Positions 48,732 to 59,513 of a stretch of DNA of 64,000 nt are shown here, piece by piece (position 1 is the stretch's first letter; each line of letters begins with the position of its first letter). Origin of the DNA: Thuidium tamariscinum. Lineage: Eukaryota; Streptophyta; Bryopsida; Hypnales; Thuidiaceae. The position numbers and the translations under genes are program-made. Below the pieces are notes generated by a model, which was not told where the DNA came from, made no database searches, and saw nothing but the letters and a program-made list of their open reading frames with translations. Location: contig OX344749.2 of assembly GCA_947034885.2 (NCBI GenBank), positions 51,241,682 to 51,305,681 of the forward strand, written 5' to 3'.

Positions 48732-49551
48732 TTTAACTGTAGGATATTATACTTTATTTGTTTGGGATCATGTGGTAAAAATTTCATAAAGTTTGACTGC
48801 ATAGATCGGAAGATATTTGCATTCAAAGTTGGAAAAAAGAGTTTTTTTGAACATTGCTTTGCAATTTCAGATGACTTTAACACCCATCTATTGGAGATTT
48901 TTGCACTATAGACTTTGAATTGAGAAAATTTTGTATTGAAGAATTGAGTTGAAAGTCTTGGAAAACAATTTTTTTTTAAATGCTTGATTTTCATTCTTTA
49001 AAAAATTATCAACTAGACATACATCCAAGATTGAAAGAAAAAATAAATCATTAATAGCTCTAAAATGTGATCAAAATACAATAATTCCAATGGTGAGATT
49101 GTTATAGCAATCAATTTTAACCTTGTCAAGCAATTTTTTTTGAAAAATTGTGAAAATTGCATTAAGAAATTAATCCTATGTGTTATTTTTTCGAGAAGAT
49201 TCTCAAGTTGCTCAAGAAACAAGATTGTTTATAACTTTCACATAACTAATCCAAATGGAATGAATCAAAGCTTGACACGTAGACAAAAATGTAATCTACA
49301 AGATAAAAAATTTCAATTTCAATTTCAATTTTTTGTGGATTTATTATTCTGCTTGCCGAGTTGAAATTTTAGCTTTTTGTGGTATAACTTTTGCTCCCAA
49401 GCACCAATTGAAATAAAAATTGTATTCCCACATAGATAATCAGTTTTCCTATCTTATAAGAAAGTTTCAAAAAGTTTCACTAAAAATTGAAGTCATCGGA
49501 ACTTGCCCGAACTTCAAATTGTCCCCCGAGGGGACAATGGGCTTTTAGGGA
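48559..49551 (+). mobile_element. TTAA-flanked element T, copy T2; piggyBac-like
   Basis: It is flanked by perfect TTAA on both sides (48555-48558 and 49552-49555). The left tip CCCCTAAAGGCCCA is the near inverse of the right tip TGGGCTTTTAGGGA. The interior matches T1 throughout, e.g. GATCATGTGGTAAAAATTTCAT, AGTTTGACTGCATAGAT, TTTGCACTATAGAC and CTAATCCAAATGGAATGAATC. The 15-base hairpin GTCCCCCGAGGGGAC is conserved at 49521-49535, again only near the right end. It is longer than T1 (993 bp), largely because of a TA microsatellite. No transposase. Confidence 0.82.
48672..48728. repeat. TA microsatellite inside element T2
   Basis: About 28 uninterrupted TA units. They replace the short spacer found at the same point in T1, so expansion followed divergence of the two copies. 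The Tyr/Ile frames across it are artefacts. Confidence 0.95.
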
Positions 49552-49689
49552 TTAAACTAAACTTACTACGGGGGATTCAAGGAGGATTTATTTCAATCTT
49601 GAAAAGGAGAATGAATGGTTTAGGCTAGTTAAAAATGTCATGTGTTACTTGTTGGATTCAAAAACACATCAAAATCCAATCAACCTTAT

Positions 49690-50035
49690 ATCAAATTCTT
49701 CAACAACATTCACTAGTCTAAAGTAGTGTACCCTTAAAGCACCCTTTTAAAAGTTGATTGCATTTTGGAGGAAGTTAAACTCCACAAAACAATTTTTAGT
49801 AAATTTGTATAGGAAAAAAATAGAATTAACATCCAACCCAAGTCGTTTCATATTTTTTGGACCTTTGTGGAATTAGTTATTAATTTTTATAGTTGAAATG
49901 TAGTAGTTTCTAAAAGTGCCTCCGTCTTAAAATGTACACTAATGGTACATTGTAGAAAGAAAAATGTACCTCTATGTTCGAAGTCGCTTTTGGAGCTCTA
50001 TTATTTTTAGAGCACCCTACTTTAGAGGGTAGCCT
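49690..50035 (+). mobile_element. MITE family B, copy B4
   Basis: The ends CTAAAGTAGTGTACC and the inverse CTAAAGTAGGGTGC resemble the B2 tip. The centre shares GTTTCATATTTTTTGGACC, GGAATTAGTTATTAATTTTTAT and AAAATGTACCTCTATGTTCG with B5. Noncoding. Confidence 0.6.
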
Positions 50036-50705
50036 AATCAGTGCAATCAAAACCTCTTTGAAGCATGCTATTAGGCTTGTTGCTTATCCAAATTTTGTGT
50101 AGTTAGAGCATGCAAAAGTGAACAATGAATAATATTTTGACTTTGTAACCTAAATGTGGTACTTAACAATAGGATGAAACATTCTGAAAAACTACAAAAA
50201 CACTATTTTGTCCATGATTATCTCAAAACCAAGCCTAAGGAGCTTGACTAATTATTAGTTAAGGATTAATCCTCGAAACTATCCCAAGTACCTATTGATA
50301 GAAACAATAAAGAAGACCTAATTGAATTTGAGTAGATTGAAGGAAATCAATCAAACTCTACAATTAGTATTATTTTGCAACAAGAAAGGGTCTTTTATAG
50401 TAGAAAATTTTTCCAACCCCATTCTTGACCCTTTAAAAAATTGTCTCCTTTTTTCTATTAAGAGTCATAATTGATTAATTTGTTTTTGGTTAGCTTTTTA
50501 GAGAACCCCTTGTGGAAAAAATTAATCAAGATTTTAATTAATTTAAAAAAAAAAATAAGTATTTGAAATAAAAGGATAGTATGTACTTATAAATGTTTCT
50601 AAACTTATCCAAAAATGTTCTTAAAAAAGTAATAAAAATCTATGTGATGAAATTCTATCAATATTCCAACAAGAAATTAATTGAACTTCATCTTAATTGG
50701 ATTTA

Positions 50706-51635
50706 GAGCATCTCCACCAAGAGCTTCTCTATCTCTATTTGGATGAAATTCATTTGGTTAGAAAAAATATTCTTTGCAAGCATATTGTATCCCTAAAAAT
50801 TTGGAAAAGAAGTCCAAATTCCATATATAGAAGGCTATATATAGAATTCAAATCAAATAACATAAACTATATATAAACTATAAACCTCTTATCATTGTGT
50901 TTATTTGATTTGAACTTATCCTATTCTTTCTAGCCCTTGTACTAATTGGATAGCTTCTTTTGATGTGTTACCACTTCTTTTAACACTAAATTGCTTGAAA
51001 TTGTGAACTTGTTGGAAAAACTAGTAGCACTTTTAGAGCATTCCTACCAATCAACTTTCCTATCCCTATATATCCAAATGAATTTCATCTGGATAGTAAA
51101 GATTCCCCTACCAATATCCTATATCCTTAAATTTTAAGAGAAGGGGGTATCACAATCTTCCATGTACAGGATGAATTGGGGACTAAGATATGGTAATAGG
51201 TATTCCAATTTTGCCCCAAAAGTACTTATTTTTCACCCACAAGTTCATTGTACTTCACCTTGGTTATATATAAATATACCTTCATTTATCAACTTTGAGT
51301 TGTGTATGAGGAATTTCATGTTCTTTATTATTAATCTACTTAGATTTAGGGAAGAATTAGTTGGAAGGAACTTTTGTACCCCCATCTCTTTGGGTGAAGA
51401 GGGTGCATATAGATACTAATAGGAAACTGACCCTATCTTTTTTCCCCCTTCATCTAAGTGGAGATAGGGATGGAGAAGCCCTTAGTGAAGATGCTCTTAG
51501 GGAATTCAAAATCAACTTTCTCTACACATGTGTTTGGGATAGAGCAACACTAATGGAAAAGAGCATCCCCTATCCCTTTACTTATTATTTCTTCATCCAC
51601 ATGGAGATAGGGATAGGGAAGAATTGGCGGGGACA
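50706..51635. mobile_element. Outer Tourist-like (PIF/Harbinger) MITE, interrupted
   Basis: The left end GAGCATCTCCACCAAGAGC, continuing TTCTCTATCTCTATTTGGATG, is mirrored by sequence around 51595-51635 (CATGGAGATAGGGATAGGG, AAGAATTGGCGGGGAC). TTA precedes the left tip, but the right tip is degraded so the target duplication cannot be confirmed. The element appears split by the related one at 51036-51496. Its exact right boundary is uncertain. Confidence 0.45.
51036..51496. mobile_element. Tourist-like (PIF/Harbinger) MITE with TTA duplication
   Basis: The tips are GAGCATTCCTACCAATC and the inverse GAGCATCTTCACTAAGG, followed on both arms by TTCCTATCCCTAT / TCTCCATCCCTATCT. TTA lies directly outside both ends (51033-51035 and 51497-51499). 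GAGCAT ends plus TTA duplication fit the Tourist group mobilised by PIF/Harbinger transposases. 461 bp, noncoding. Confidence 0.75.
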
Positions 51636-51639
51636 ACAA

Positions 51640-52640
51640 GGACAAGGCCTCCACTGCACTCATTCATTCCAAAGAAACAAAAGAAACAAAACGAAACCAT
51701 GATTGATTCATCAGTTTCCTGGACTGACATGGAAAGTCTGCTATTATTAGTCTAGCCTACGCCGTGGCACCCACAACTCCACGATTGTTGATTCAGTCAC
51801 GCATGTTTCCACAAAAACCTTCCCCCACGCAAAAGAGCTTAATCACACTGTGTCCTCTTCCATCAAAGCACTGTTTGTAAGAATTTCACACGGCTTTCTT
51901 CAGGTCATGCTTTTGATTTCTTCTAGCTCCAACTTGGCATGAAGCTCGGGCAAGAATTCTCTGTCATCCATCGGACCATGGGTGAGGCCAGGAAATGTTC
52001 TTTCTCTGCTGAGAAGAATCAAAGCATGATGAACTCGAGGCGGTGTTTGAGCATCACGGAAACTTGTATCGATCTTGAAACCAACACGCTGTACTCCCGA
52101 CTTGAATCTCCGTCGATTCCACTCATTATTTTTCAAATTTCATTCAATTCTTCCTTCAAACTTGTCACCGAAGGCAGCCTCAACAGAGAGACATGATGAG
52201 ATCGAGAATGCGAGAGCCTGAATTCACCGCAAGGAGAGATGGTGTGGAGGAGGGATTGAAGGGCGGGAAGAAGAGCCACTTCAAGTTCGGAACGATGAGA
52301 GGACGGAAGAGGAGCTCCCGGGCATATCCATGGAATTTGCATTCAATAGCCAGGCAAGGGGAATGTAGACAGCCCGGACGAGTGTCAGTCAAAGCTGGGT
52401 CCCAGACAAAACGGCATGTGACTTGACGAATCGAGCGTCTCTGGCCCCCGCCAACGTGCCAGTCGCCACCCAGGCAAAGCTTTACCCCGTCTATTTGTAA
52501 CTATAAACAAAAAAACAAAATCTCAAATTGGGTTGGTCCCCCCCCCCTCCACTGGCTTCGGTAATAAATTTGCAAACAGTAAACTCTTCCCCCCCATGAT
52601 AGGAATGAATGCATACTTCGGTACTTCCAACCTAAGTTAG
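51640..52640. other. Single-copy-like DNA, no recognisable gene
   Basis: More balanced composition with overlapping frames on both strands (e.g. 51900-52136 and 52133-52342 on the - strand). None shows a known domain or a sound exon pair. A poly-C run lies near 52540. Confidence 0.4.
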
Positions 52641-52879
52641 AACCTCACAGGCAGGGCATAAATTTGACACCCTAGCCAAATTTCTAGGGGACACCCTCGT
52701 CAAAATTTTGGGTGTCAAAAGGACACCCTTGTCCAATTTTTGGGTGTCCCTAATTTTCCATACATTTTTTTGGTTAGTTAGAATATTCTCAATTTTGAAA
52801 AATTTGTAATATCAATATAAATTTTTTGTTACAAATGAAAAGAGTCACTATATATCATAGCGTACAAAAGAAAACAAAC

Positions 52880-53205
52880 CTACAAGCGGCAACCTTTCAT
52901 GGCACTCCATTTCACCCAAACTTGTTCAAAGTCAATGGCTTCTATAGGAATTTTTGCCATTGCAACTCTCATTTCTGCTTCCAAAGTCTCCAATACTAAA
53001 CTAGAACGTAAATTAGACTTAATATGATTTTGAGTAGAAAATCCCCTCTCACAAGAAGCTGTGCTAGCAGGAATTACAAGAATACTTTGCCACAGCTTGG
53101 ACATGTGAGGATATCTTCCAATATAGTCCAAATTAGAAGAGTACACCATCCAAGCTTGGTGCATTTTCAAACTACCATATGAAATTTGAAGAGTATCCAA
53201 AAAAC
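52880..53205 (-). pseudogene. hAT transposase C-terminal (hATC dimerisation) fragment
   Basis: About 106 aa are readable. They include the hATC signature ILVIPASTASCERGFSTQN, then IKSNLRSSLVLETLEAEMRV, and end at KGCRL with a stop. The N-terminal zinc finger and RNase H-like catalytic core are absent, so it cannot catalyse transposition. The frame is open up to the GC-rich junction near 53205. Confidence 0.88.
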
Positions 53206-53450
53206 TTGCATTGCGGGCCTACGAGGCTGCAGGAGAGCGGCCTGCGGCCCTGCCTCGGCCCGCCCTAGCCGGCCGGGTGCCCAAGTGGCCAGCCTTAGGG
53301 CTGGCGGGAGCCCGGGAGTGCCGGCTAGGCCCCTAGCGGGACTGAGGCGCCCAGCCCAGGCCCTGCCCTAACCGTCCCCGCCCCTGCCCAGCCTGCGGCT
53401 CAGAGTTCAGGGGCCAAGGCAGGGAGGTGGTCAGGTGGGGACTTGGAGTC
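53206..53450. other. Extremely GC-rich block inside the hAT element
   Basis: About 240 bp of G/C-rich sequence (CCCGCCCTAGCCGGCC, GGCTGGCGGGAGCCCGG and similar) sits between the transposase remnant and the 5' subterminal repeats. It contrasts sharply with everything around it. It may be captured host sequence, a GC-rich 5' leader of the original transposon, or filler at a deletion junction. No protein is recognisable. Confidence 0.7.
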
Positions 53451-53617
53451 ATGGGGGTACGGGGGACACCCTACAAAATTTTTGGGTGTCAAAAGGACAC
53501 CCTTGTGAAATTTTTGGGTGTCCTCGGGGACACCCTGTTTGAGATTTGGGTGTCTCGGGACACCTTTGGAGACAAAATACACCCCCCAGGGTGTCAAATT
53601 TATGCCTTGCTCACAGG

Positions 53618-54787
53618 TGTGGATTTTCTATTGCCGACTGCTTGCTCCAGAGCCCACGGAGGTCGCGTGCAGGCGCAGAATCAATGGAACTGCCAGGGTG
53701 CGGAGCCACTGCATTGCGCTATTTCAGCACAGGACGGACACAAATACAGAACAACGAGGTCCATGCGAATCCGAGCAATAAAAGAAGCAATCAAAGCTTC
53801 GACGTCGACAAGCATCTCCAGCAGGACGGCGAGGGAGGGAAGGGACACTGACTATTTTCTTTCACCAAATTCTCCAGTTAGTTGACCCATCAGTGCTACT
53901 CACGGCACTCGCTAGTCGCTACTGTAGTTTGTCGTTCAACTAATTGCGATACCCATTATAAAAAACAATAGCAAACCTCTTTTGGCTGCAGCCCAATGGC
54001 GAAAAAGTGTGCAGAAAACACACACTGATGGGGCCTCCATTCCCGCCCCGCCATAGCCGGCACCACTGGTTCCACACGCCCCTCACCCGGGTATCGCCCA
54101 TATACCTGTCATCAGAAACCAGCGAAACTGGTAAACATTTGTCTCTCTTGCTCCGCGGCTTCTCCATAGCTCCATGACGGTCTCATTCTTTTCTTGCTAT
54201 TGAATCCACACGAGCACACAGATTATCAGCATTCAGTTCACTTTAAAATCTCAAGTTCTGGATTTCCGTTTGATCGAGATCAGGCGCTGGTAAAAGCTTA
54301 CTGCATGCTAGAGAAGACGCCGACGTACAGGCCGGCAGTACTAGCTGTAGTTGAGAATGTCGCTGTTTCTCGTTTGCGAGTAGAGATTCTAACCCTTCAA
54401 ACCTTTTTAAGATTTCTTCCATTGCGGTACTAACTTAGTACCAACATTGGGTCCTTCCGTCCTAGTCGATTGGTAAACTGCATTCAAAAGCCCTAGGGAA
54501 GCATTCTACTGAAACATTGCTGCGAATAATTACAGCAGTACGGACTCAACCTCGGATTGCCAATGTAGGTGCATGCTGTTTCGAGCTTTCTATTACCAAG
54601 AGTTTTAAGTTTTTTTTTTTTTTCTGATCGATGTAGTGATACTTACGGCAGCGGAGTAGAGGTTATGTTACAAGCTTTTATGGCTTATTTTCCATTGAGG
54701 AATCAGGGTATGCATTGAAGGGGTTTCAAGGCTATTCTTCGTAGTAAAATCCTAGTTGCGGAGTTCGCCGTTCAAGAGGAGATAGTG
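53618..54787. other. 5' flank of the membrane-protein gene
   Basis: Balanced composition and no repeat family recognised. A 79-codon frame at 54194-54433 has no known motif and probably lies in promoter or leader DNA. A T-rich run at 54610-54623 precedes the coding start by about 170 bp. No clear TATA box was picked. Confidence 0.4.
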
Positions 54788-57679
54788 ATGGGAAGCTCGG
54801 GGAACTTGAGCAAGTTAGTGATCCCGAAGCAGCATTGGCAAGAAGGCAAGGACAAGGCGGTGTACATGAATGTAGGCTACAAGGAGATGGGACCGGACTC
54901 TAGAGGCTCCGGGGTGCAGCAGCAGCAGCAGCAAGTGAGGTCCAAGCTGATGTGGTGGCTGGTGTTTAGTTTGTGCGCCGGTCTCGTGGTTGTGCCGTTT
55001 CTCATGGTCATGTGCGCCATTGATAACATTGAAGCCATGGGGTCCAAGCGCCAAGCTTGGATTTCGTTGGACGGACCTCCTCTGGGATTTATAGGGTAAG
55101 ACAGTTTCCTCCTCGTACAGTAACTCTTCATCTCCTTTCTTCCAATATGCGGCAACGATCTAGGTTTATTGCATTCCCTGTTTCCGCAAGACTCTTTACT
55201 TCTGAAAACAATGTCGTTTTTGCTGAGAACCGCATTATACGCAAGGCTCGTAATATCTGGAAACAATCTGGTTTTCCTGAAAACCCCGTTATTGGTAGGG
55301 CTCCTAACATCTGAAAACAATTTGCTTTATTGAGAATCCTGTTATACTGAAGACTCCGATCATCTGAAAAACAATTTAATTCTACTGAAAAATCTGCTAT
55401 ACTCAAGGCTGCCCGAATCTATGAAACAATTGAGTTATCCTAGAAGTCAACCTGTTTTTGCAATTGATTTTAACACAATATAAATTTGCAAAACTTTAGA
55501 TGGCGCTAATTTCTGGATTGTTGTAGGGAGCTCAAAGCTCACGGTCAATGGAACCTCTCCCTTACTGCACTGTGAAAGGAGACTTTACATTAATGCATCA
55601 GTATTGACGACTGTTATCGTTTAATATTCTACTCTGCCATTACGAATTTTCGAGGGTGTGAAGTTTAAAGTATTGAAGCTCATGGGGGTATGGGTTGAGT
55701 TCAACCTGAGGTATATGTTCACACTTGATGTCAGAGGTGGTGTTAGCGAAAACTGAATCCAGTCCAAAGGTTTCAGTCCCAAGACTCTCAACACCACTCT
55801 CAACACCAAGTGAAAACACACCTCGAGACTAAATCCAAGGGAAGGTGTATTGGAGTGCTATTGATGACTAATAAAGTTTGGTACTCTGCTCTGCCATTAC
55901 GAACGCTCAAGGTTTTGAAGCTCATGGAGTGTTTGTGTGATGTGTTGCAGTGTGCATTGGCAATGGAGTTTGTTGCGGGGCAGCATTCAAGCAGACTTGG
56001 TGACCACCAAGGCCTCCGAGGAAGCAAAGCCGAGAGCGGCCTTGCAAGGGATGGGGACACTGCTGCGCGTGGGAACAAAATCCATGCAGGAGCTCATGGT
56101 GGCGCATCTGACGGAGGACACTAGCAGCGAAGAGCTGCGACTCTTCCTGCGCTCGCTGCACCGAAGTGGCGCCACGGCCAGAGCCGACGTCGTGCTCCTG
56201 TTTCCTGGCGGACCCATGTCGAGCGCCATGGGGAACGTCATCCAGGAGGAAGAAGACAGCTTCCAGAAGTTACTGGTGGAGTTTGAGCCTAAGGATGGGG
56301 AGGAGGAAGCTATGGCGTCCCAAACTGACGACTCCGCATCTGCAGGTATGAATCCTGTGCAATGCAATGCAATCCTCAATCACTCCGCAGATTGAGTCGA
56401 CAGACTGATAGACCTTTTGTTTTTCAAATCTAAAAGTGCGCTTTCTATGTGTCGCCAGATTGACTGCCGCACTGATTCATCATTGAAGCTTGTCTTACGT
56501 ATACTGCAAAGATTGCAAAGATTGTAGAATCTTGTCTTCCGGATACCATTGCATCTAGTCTGATAGGATGAAAACTTATCTTTGCGAACCAGGAAGAATG
56601 TAAAACCTGTCCGTGTTTCTAACGCAAAATAACGGGACATCGCAGACGCCACCCCATCAATCGCCTCCTTCAATGCAACAGCATTCAAGAGACGCACCGA
56701 TGACGACACCCAACAAGATCCGTCTCCAGAGATCATCTGGGGTCGACGTCAACCCTCACCTTCGCCACCAACAACAGACAACCCCAATCCCGACACCACA
56801 ACGAACCCCATCACCCCAACCAGCTGGGCATCCTACGGCAGCATCGTGTCCTTCGACACACAAGAGCTCGACCCCCAGGACGCCTTACAAGGCTTCTTCG
56901 ACACGCCCCCAGTACAGCTCCGTCGCTGGCTCTGCTACGACATGCTTCTCGGCATGGTCAAGTCCCGCTACAAGAACGTCCTGGTGTCGCAAGTGAAAGG
57001 CGTCTACATTCTCGGCGACGCCTTGTCCGTCCTACGCAAGAAGCCCACGCTCTACCTCACAGCTGAAGATCTGCAATGGCGCGACGCAACCCAAGAACTT
57101 GTAAAAATGACGCCCATCTCGCAGCCTGAAGTGGAGACCACGCCGACTGTGGTGGATCTTCCGTCGGCGCGGTACGAGTCCATTCGACGGAGCTTGCGGG
57201 AGAGCAGCAAAGTGAAAGTTCAAGGAGAAGTGGCGCAGTTGGGGTTGATGCAGAGCGTTTATGGGATGCAGATGTGGAAGACGCTGGCGGAGAGTGACAA
57301 GGAGCGGGTGGTGGTGAGCTCTGCGGTGATTATGGGGGGGATGCAGTTTGTGCGCGGGTTGGCGAGCAAGATGACTTCGGAAATTGTGAGGGTGGCGATG
57401 GAGAGGAAGAATCGGCGACACTTTCATGATAAAGCGGTGATCAACATGTGGATGCTCAAGAAAGCGGCGCTCGGAAAGCGTATTGCCGATCATCTGAAAG
57501 TGGTGAAGAATCAAGACTCTGTTGTGCAGACTTCAATTCAATCTTTGCCATCGTCGCTTGGATCTGTGTTGCCGTTGCGAAATCGGCGTCGTTATCTTGT
57601 GGTGCACGATCGGGAGGCTCCCGCACTGCGTCTGGCGTTGTGCACTTTGGATTCCCGGCTCTATCAACGCTGCTCGTAA
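54788..57679 (+). CDS. Single-pass membrane protein of a conserved plant family of unknown function (DUF7780-like), three exons
   Basis: Exons 54788-55095, 55951-56345 and 56646-57679 join in compatible phases (2, then 1) at GT-AG sites to give 578 aa. The ATG at 54788 gives a short basic/polar N-terminus with a Gln run (44-49), then a membrane segment at about 55-77 (LMWWLVFSLCAGLVVVPFLM), so a type II topology is likely. Conserved blocks are MQELMVAHLTEDTSSEELR (148-166), LHRSGATARADVVLLFP (172-188), YGSIVSFDTQELDPQDAL (298-315), RRWLCYDMLLGMV (327-339), NVLVSQVKGVYILGD (345-359), SSAVIMGG (459-466) and MTSEIVRVAM (477-486). From memory these match the Arabidopsis proteins loosely annotated 'calcium ion-binding' (such as At4g12700), which are of similar length. 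The layout recalls a Golgi glycosyltransferase-like fold, but that is inference; no catalytic residues can be named. The variable Pro/Thr-rich linker (269-293) opens exon 3. Confidence 0.88.
55096..55950 (+). other. Intron 1 of the membrane-protein gene
   Basis: The donor GTAAGA and the acceptor GTGTTGCAG give phase 2 joining (GG + T = Gly103). It contains a diverged tandem repeat around 55200-55400 built on CTGAAAACAATNT...TGAGAANCCNGTTATANNNAAGNCTC units of about 55 bp. CTCTGCCATTACGAA also occurs twice (55630 and 55890). Confidence 0.75.
55190..55430 (+). repeat. Diverged 55-bp tandem repeat in intron 1
   Basis: Four units can be aligned: CTGAAAACAATGTCG.., CTGGAAACAATCTGG.., CTGAAAACAATTTGC.. 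and CTGAAAAACAATTTAA... Each is followed by a GAGAACC/GAAAACCCC-like block and TTATAC/TTATTG. There is no coding sense. Confidence 0.6.
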
Positions 57680-58110
57680 CGTCGTCATCGTCGCCTTTGC
57701 TCCCTTTCATGCACATGATTTTGCTAAGCTCTAAATCCTAAACCCTTGCAACCCTTGCTACTGTGGTGTGGTTTGAGTTGTATGCGTGATTTTTATCACT
57801 TTGCATACTATTCCACTTCTTCAACGTGAAGGCTGCCTTGGGTGTCCGGAATTTCATGTGCTATGCCTCGGGATTCAAGTGGAAGCTTCAGTGCAAGTGT
57901 TTTCTATTTGGAAAGGCTGTGATGGGAGTCACCAGCCCTTGAAGTTCAGGAATGTTTTAGTTGGAAGTGGATGGTTATTGAATCACAAATATTGCTCTCA
58001 AACAGGTTGTGGCTGCAAATGGTTAAAATGTGGTGGTTACCACAAAGTAGCTGCGTGCTCTCAAACTGGTGGGTTGGCATCCTACGAGCTTTATTCAGCT
58101 TGAAACAATT
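57680..58110. other. 3' flank of the membrane-protein gene
   Basis: Probably 3' UTR and downstream DNA. Frames on + at 57786-58103 show no known domain, and no strong AATAAA signal is visible. Confidence 0.4.
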
Positions 58111-58790
58111 GACTCGCGCGTTGTTTGCATGAGACGGCGACTGCAGGGCTCCCCATGCAAGGACTGTCTATCAACATCCAACCTTGCTTTCAGAAAATCG
58201 TGGTGGCAGGGCTTGGAAGCCCAAATGGTGTTGTTTAAGTGCCATGTAACTGTCGTCATGGAAAATATTGGCTCAGGGGTTTCTTTACATGAGACGGCAC
58301 CTTCAAGACTATCAATGCAAGCAGTTTCCATCAACAACAGCAATTACCCCATGTTTTCAGCTAATTGCGGTGGCAGGTCTTGGAAGGTGGAAATTTTTGC
58401 TGTCAAGCTCAAATGGTGTTGTATTGGTACCATGTAAGAGACCCTAACTTATTTGTGTCATGTAACTTGTGCCACTTTTGTAGCCACTTGTATTAATAGA
58501 GTACATTTGTAAATTGGAAATGTACAACACTATTGATTCATAGTGGCACAAATATGGTGGCTTCTTAATTGTGACACAACTAGGGTCTCTTACCTTAAAT
58601 GACTTTATGAAAGTCATTGACCAAGGGTTGTTTGTATAAGATGACAACTGCAAGGCTACCGGCTCGAAGACTTTCAATCAACAAAGTATGACAAATGACC
58701 CATGTTTTCAGCACACTGGTGGCAAGCCTTGGCCGTGCACCATCAACCCCAAATGGCACCGTTGAGGTGCTGTGTACCATTTCCTTTCGA
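58110..58790 (+). repeat. Three diverged tandem units of about 150-190 bp
   Basis: Units at about 58110-58260, 58275-58433 and 58610-58790 share four landmarks. These are a (C/A)ATGAGACGGC or ATAAGATGAC start, CATCAACA/ATCAACA, CCATGTTTTCAG, and GGTGGCAGGNCTTGGAAG or GGTGGCAAGCCTTGG. They end in AAATGGTGTTGT- or AAATGGCACC-like sequence. The second and third units are separated by a small inverted-repeat element (58434-58593). Confidence 0.65.
58434..58593. mobile_element. 160-bp MITE-like element in the tandem repeat
   Basis: GTAAGAGACCCTAACTTATTTG at the left is mirrored by CTAGGGTCTCTTAC at the right, and TTTGTGTCA...TTGTGCCAC pairs inverted with GTGGCACAA...TGTGACACAA. It lies exactly at a unit end in the surrounding tandem array. 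No duplication of flanking bases is obvious. Confidence 0.6.
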
Positions 58791-59513
58791 GGATTACCCC
58801 ATTCATTGACAACACCAGTTAAGAATGATGTACGGTAGCTTCATATTCTTTTGGTTCAGTGCTGTAGACTGCTCTGATGCCCAATCTCATTTGTTATCAT
58901 TATTTTCCCGCAGAAGCCTTGTGAGCTTTGTTTCTGCGCTGGGTTTACTTTTAGTGTCATAATTCTGGTGGGTAGGAAGTTGGAGACCTTCATTGCTCTT
59001 CATTATCACGGTAGGTGTGAATAAAAAGAATATCTTCAACAGTGCTCTCTTGAAACATGTGTAGGAGCTGAAATTTAATGAATTTCCTGTATCAATTTGA
59101 AATCCTTGACAACAACTTGTTTTGTGCACTTAGCATGCGTGTTGATGTCTGGATGTTTTGGCACCAACTTGCTGATGAGTAAAATTATGAGCACGTTGGT
59201 ATGTAACTTAACGGACGGTATATATCCCACTCTAGGATTGTCGACGAAGCTCGACCCTCTCTCTGTCTCTCATTTCACTGCAGGTCTGCAATTTGCACAT
59301 CAGCTTGAGAATCTCAGATGAATGTGATTACACAACTTCTGCATGTGAGCTTGTGAACAATCATGTGTTCAGACCACATTTTGAAACCCATTTGTGCCTT
59401 GCATACCTCGAAAATTTTCAAGATATAAGGATGAACATCAGATTTCTCTTTCAGATGTGCCAAGGAGGTTTTAAGGTACTGGAGCAGACTCAATCCTCAA
59501 ATTGATACTGCCT
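58791..59513. other. Intergenic DNA, no gene recognised
   Basis: Short frames on both strands without known motifs and no repeat family match. Confidence 0.35.

Larger units (their letters stand above)
52652..53609 (-). mobile_element. Internally deleted hAT transposon with intact 8-bp target duplication
   Basis: The tips are CAGGGCATAAATTTGACACCC (52652) and, inverted at the right, CAAGGCATAAATTTGACACCC ending at 53609. Identical octamers CTCACAGG flank both sides (52644-52651, 53610-53617), the diagnostic hAT duplication. Both subterminal regions are packed with GGACACCC/GGGTGTCC motifs (about five at left, eight at right), the expected transposase-binding arrays. Only the C-terminal dimerisation part of the transposase remains, on the - strand, followed by a very GC-rich block toward the 5' end. 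At 958 bp it is a deletion derivative. Confidence 0.92.

Noticed and set aside
48618-48994. Tyr-Ile repeat proteins on both strands
   Set aside because: They are translations of the TA microsatellite inside element T2.
57725-57745. Telomere-like CCTAAACCC words (also near 63232)
   Set aside because: Only a single unit at each place, not an array.
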